Shown here piece by piece: positions 61,003-64,000 of a stretch of DNA of 64,000 nucleotides. Source of the stretch: an uncultured Bacilli bacterium. Lineage in GTDB: Bacteria; Bacillota_I; Bacilli_A; RF39; UBA660. A model generated the notes under the pieces. It searched no databases and was not told where the DNA came from. It saw nothing but the letters and a program-made list of their open reading frames with translations. The stretch is from contig CAKOKX010000001.1 in assembly GCA_934096035.1 (NCBI GenBank), positions 682,001 through 746,000 of the forward strand. Direction: 5' to 3'. Within the stretch, counting starts at the first letter, position 1. The number at the start of each line of letters is the position of its first letter. The translations under genes and the position numbers were made by a program.

Positions 61003-63128
61003 TATATTTCCTCCTTAACATCTATAACATTATGTATTTTTCTAATATTTTTCATAACATTATCTAGTTCCACTTTATCCTTTATTCTTATATTTATTTC
61101 ATACATGGTTTTATTATCAAATTCTTTAGTATTACAAGACCTTACAATACAACCAAGTTTACCAACTTCAGTAATAATATTTACAAGTAAATCAAAACCA
61201 GCAGTAACATAAACATAAATATTAGTAAAATAATAATTACTTGCATCCATATTCCATGATACATCCACTACTCTTTCACTATTATCAGGTACATTAGAGC
61301 ATCCCTTTTTATGAACACTTATCCCCTGTCCTTTTGTAATAAAGCCAACAATTTCATCTCCTTTAATTGGCATACAACATTTAGCAATATTAACCATTAT
61401 ATCTGAATTGCCTTCAACTAAAATATCACTTTTGTAATTAATCTTAGGAATTGATAATTTTCTTTCAAATAAAGCATCATCAACTTCATGTCTATCAGCT
61501 TTTGTTAAATTAATAATATAACCTGCTGTAAATCTTAAAGATCCAATACTTAAATATATTTCATCTAAATCTTTTACTTTTAAATCTTTTATTAACTTTT
61601 CTATTGTTTCTGGTGTTAATACTTCATTAAAAGCCATCTTTCTTTTTCTAAGTTCCGCTTCTAAAATATTTTTACCTTTTTCAATATATTCTTCTTTATC
61701 TTGTTTACTAAAAAATGCTTTAATTTTATTTTTTGCTTGGCTAGTTTTAACAAATGATAACCAATCCTTATTTGGGGTACTATTATTATTTGTTTTAATA
61801 TTTACCACATCATCATTTTTAAGTTCATATGAAAGCGGTACAATTTGATCATTTACAATTGCTCCGACCGTCGTGTCACCAACTCTTGAATGAATTCTAT
61901 AAGCAAAGTCAATCGGTGTAGAACCAATTGGAAGTTCCACAACATCACCTTTCGGAGTATATGTATATATTAAATCACTAAATATATCCGCATTAACAGC
62001 ACTTTCAAAATCTGCATCAGTATCATTATTACTTGATTCAATAACATTTCTAAACATTTCTAACTTTTGTTCCATAACATTTTGAATCTTTTTAGTACCT
62101 TTTTCCTTATATGACCAATGACTAGCTATACCCTTTTCAGCTATTTCATCCATTTCATAAGTTCTTACTTGAATTTCAAAAACATGTCCTTCAACACCAA
62201 AAACAGTGGTATGTAGACTTTGATACATATTTTCTTTTGGACTCGCAATATAATCTTTAAATCTTTTTGGCATTGGTCTAAACCTTGAATGTATCAAACC
62301 AATAACTTGATAACAATCAGATTCTTCTTCTACAAATATTCTTAAAGCTAAAATATCATATATTTTATTCCATTCTTTACCATTAGATAGTTTATTATAT
62401 ATACTATAAACACTTTTAACTCGTCCTTTTATTTCAAATTTAATACCAGCTTCAGTTAAAAGATCAATAATACTTTCTTTCATTTCTTCTAAACAACCAT
62501 TTAATTCATCAACAGTTTCATTTAATTTTTCTAAAATATCATTATATACATCTGGTTTTAAATAATATAAAGATAAATTTTCAAGTTCACTTTTAATAGA
62601 ATTAATACCAAGTCTATGAGCAATTGGTACTAAAACTGACATAGTTTCTTCAGCTTTTTGTTTTTGTTTTTGAGGATTAATTGCCCAATTAGTTCTCATA
62701 TTATGAAGTCTATCTGCAAGTTTAATATATAAAACTCTAACATCTTGAGCTAGTCCAACAAGTATTTTTCTTAAATATATTACACTAGATTCATTATTAT
62801 CAGGTAATTCCAACTTATTAATTTTAGACACACTTAAAACAATCTTAGCTATATCTTCTCCAAAATCGTTAACCAGATCATCATAAGTTTTATTACCATT
62901 ATTAATAACTTCATGCAACAAAGCTGCAATAATCGTAGTATCATCAACATTTAAATCCATAAGAATTTTAGTAACTTCTAAAGGATGGGTAATAAAGTCA
63001 TCCCCAGTAAGTCTTTTCATACCCTTATGTTCATTACAAGCATATAAATATGCTTTTTTTATTGTTTCAAATTGTTCTCTTTTTTCAAGTCTTGGAACTA
63101 ATTCTTCAAAATTAATTGTATCTGGCAA
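61002..63128 (-). CDS. rel: RelA/SpoT-type (p)ppGpp synthetase with degenerate hydrolase domain
   Basis: 708 residues from TTG 63128, five bases after AAGGTGG; the upstream extension has no ribosome site. Order: HD hydrolase domain, synthetase, TGS (IYTYTPKGDVVELPIGSTP), helical/zinc part (IAKCCMPIKGDEI) and ACT. The synthetase has GRVKSVYSIYNK, YDILALRI and DYIASPKENMYQSLHT, all intact. In the hydrolase domain THPLEV and DRLHNMRT remain, but the HDxxED motif reads HEVINN (about residues 72-77). Hydrolysis is therefore probably lost, as in RelA-type enzymes. It is followed by dtd. Confidence 0.95.
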   Translation of the reverse strand: MPDTINFEELVPRLEKREQFETIKKAYLYACNEHKGMKRLTGDDFITHPLEVTKILMDLNVDDTTIIAALLHEVINNGNKTYDDLVNDFGEDIAKIVLSVSKINKLELPDNNESSVIYLRKILVGLAQDVRVLYIKLADRLHNMRTNWAINPQKQKQKAEETMSVLVPIAHRLGINSIKSELENLSLYYLKPDVYNDILEKLNETVDELNGCLEEMKESIIDLLTEAGIKFEIKGRVKSVYSIYNKLSNGKEWNKIYDILALRIFVEEESDCYQVIGLIHSRFRPMPKRFKDYIASPKENMYQSLHTTVFGVEGHVFEIQVRTYEMDEIAEKGIASHWSYKEKGTKKIQNVMEQKLEMFRNVIESSNNDTDADFESAVNADIFSDLIYTYTPKGDVVELPIGSTPIDFAYRIHSRVGDTTVGAIVNDQIVPLSYELKNDDVVNIKTNNNSTPNKDWLSFVKTSQAKNKIKAFFSKQDKEEYIEKGKNILEAELRKRKMAFNEVLTPETIEKLIKDLKVKDLDEIYLSIGSLRFTAGYIINLTKADRHEVDDALFERKLSIPKINYKSDILVEGNSDIMVNIAKCCMPIKGDEIVGFITKGQGISVHKKGCSNVPDNSERVVDVSWNMDASNYYFTNIYVYVTAGFDLLVNIITEVGKLGCIVRSCNTKEFDNKTMYEINIRIKDKVELDNVMKNIRKIHNVIDVKEEI

Positions 63129-63198
63129 AATAACCACCTTCCAACATATATTTATTATATAACAAAATTGCATTTAAATAAAGGAGAAATCACATTAC

Positions 63199-64000
63199 AT
63201 GAAAAAAAACTTATTTATAAAATCAACCTTAATACTTATTTTAAGTGGTTTTCTTACTAAAATATTAGGTTTTATTATCAAAGTAATTTATACCAGAATA
63301 ATCGGAGAATATGGTATCAGTTTATTTACTATAGCAACTCCAACATACTCTTTATTACTTACAATATCCACACTAGCTATTCCAATTTCTATCTCTAAAT
63401 TAGTATCAGAAAATAAAGGTCGTTCTATAAGAATCATTACATCTGCAGCATTTTTAATTTTATCAATTAATTTCTTACTTATTTTACTTATCTTATTAAC
63501 CAGAGATTTTATAGCTATTAACTTGCTTAAAGAACCTCTTGCTTCTCCAATATTACTTGCTTTTGCCCTAACTTTACCATTTGTATCTATTTCATCTGTT
63601 TTAAAAGGCTATTTCGCAGGTAAACAAAATATGGTTCCTCATGCTACAAGTAATATTATAGAACAAATTATAAGGTTAATAATTATTATTACAGTATTAC
63701 CTATATTAATGAAAAAATCTGTTATGCACGCCGTATTAGGTTTAATACTTTTAACCATTTTATCAGAAATTTCTTCAATAATAGTATTTTTATTTTTCTT
63801 ACCAAAACATATTAATTATAAAACAAAATTACTTCCTAGTAAAAAACATACTAAAGATATATTAGATATATCGCTTCCTACGGTATCAAGTAGAATAATT
63901 GGAAATATTGGTTATTTCTTAGAACCAATTATTCTTACAAATTTACTTCTTTTTTCAGGTTATACAAATTCCTACATACTTCGTGAATATGGAGCTTACA
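63199..64000 (+). CDS. MOP-family flippase, SpoVB/MurJ-like, 3'-truncated by the window
   Basis: The first 267 codons of a polytopic membrane protein starting MKKNLFIKSTLILILSGFLT. It has the typical start KILGFIIKVIYTRIIGEYG, ATPTYSLLLTISTLAIPISI and SSVLKGYFAGKQNMVPHATS. These fit the SpoVB/YtgP branch of polysaccharide/lipid II exporters. SpoVB is required for spore cortex synthesis in Bacillus. AAAGGAG lies 12 bases before the ATG. Divergent from rel. Confidence 0.88.
   Translation, partial: MKKNLFIKSTLILILSGFLTKILGFIIKVIYTRIIGEYGISLFTIATPTYSLLLTISTLAIPISISKLVSENKGRSIRIITSAAFLILSINFLLILLILLTRDFIAINLLKEPLASPILLAFALTLPFVSISSVLKGYFAGKQNMVPHATSNIIEQIIRLIIIITVLPILMKKSVMHAVLGLILLTILSEISSIIVFLFFLPKHINYKTKLLPSKKHTKDILDISLPTVSSRIIGNIGYFLEPIILTNLLLFSGYTNSYILREYGAY

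Noticed and set aside
63129..63173. N-terminal extension of Rel (MQFCYIINICWK...)
   Set aside because: No ribosome site precedes it; TTG 63128 has AAGGTGG at ideal distance and gives the normal Rel N-terminus.
1..64000. CRISPR array, prophage or tRNA genes
   Set aside because: No regularly spaced direct repeats, no phage structural or lysis gene set, and no cloverleaf with a T-arm motif noticed on reading both strands.
1..64000. Alternative genetic code (TGA read as Trp, as in mycoplasmas)
   Set aside because: Several clear genes end with TGA (8781, 13904, 19868) and Trp is encoded by TGG.

Overview
The DNA is very AT-rich and densely coded. Genes use standard stops, including TGA (YhcG, mtaB, spoIVFB), so the code is the normal bacterial one. 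The gene content is that of a low-GC Gram-positive with a small genome and a sporulation heritage: YlbJ, a SPOR-domain SpoIIB-like protein, SpoIVFA, SpoIVFB, a SpoVB-like flippase, CIRCE/HrcA, a T-box, 6S RNA, GatCAB, Prp with extended L27, and ComEA/ComEC. I read it as an uncultured-type Bacilli/Erysipelotrichales-like (RF39-like) gut bacterium. The phylum-level call is firm and the lineage is an inference.

Layout, left half (1-32.9 kb, mostly + strand). It opens with a partial kinase-fold gene (1-840) and a small antisense membrane ORF. Three prepilin-like genes follow (1.1-3.2 kb). Then come ylbJ (minus) and ylbL, comEA-comEC, a YhcG-type nuclease gene that looks inserted, and holA. At 9.9-16.3 kb are an unknown minus gene, a surface protein, and a unit TM protein-mtaB-recD2-small peptide. 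At 16.3-21.5 kb is the conserved block spoIIB-like-mreC-mreD-spoIVFA-spoIVFB-rplU-prp-rpmA. An IS30-like helix-turn-helix relic and trmB (minus) precede the heat-shock cluster hrcA-grpE-dnaK-tldD-tldE-dnaJ under CIRCE control. Two membrane/surface genes end this half.

At 32.9-33.4 kb is the only long gene-free stretch. It holds two similar hairpins with a repeated flank and a 28-bp sequence with the 11-6-11 form of a chromosome dimer resolution (dif) site. Here the dominant gene direction flips from + to -, as expected near a replication terminus, and a XerC/D-type recombinase gene lies 2.8 kb away.

Right half (33.4-64 kb, mostly - strand). It carries a ZIP transporter, a class-I amidotransferase, xer, rarA-gpsA (+), tcdA, a 6S RNA, a glucosaminidase-like protein and a HerA-like ATPase. 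Next is a translation-related block: T-box-aspS-ART-like gene, a terminator and new promoter, then HisRS-like-unknown-asnS-P-loop kinase-gatC-gatA-gatB. At 52.7-60 kb is an unrecognised cluster. A J-domain protein, its J-less paralog and a third unknown protein are read on the minus strand, and a 974-codon ORF diverges from them; the two promoters stand back to back. The window closes with a three-hairpin RNA-like element, gtrA-like, dtd, a (p)ppGpp synthetase whose hydrolase motif is lost, and the start of a MOP-family flippase.

Most of the window is core machinery. The parts most worth a second look are the dif candidate, the J-domain cluster, the degenerate HisRS-like and ART-like proteins embedded among aspartate/asparagine tRNA genes, the Rel protein lacking its HD motif, and a secreted domain shared by a pilin-like protein and a membrane-anchored protein.
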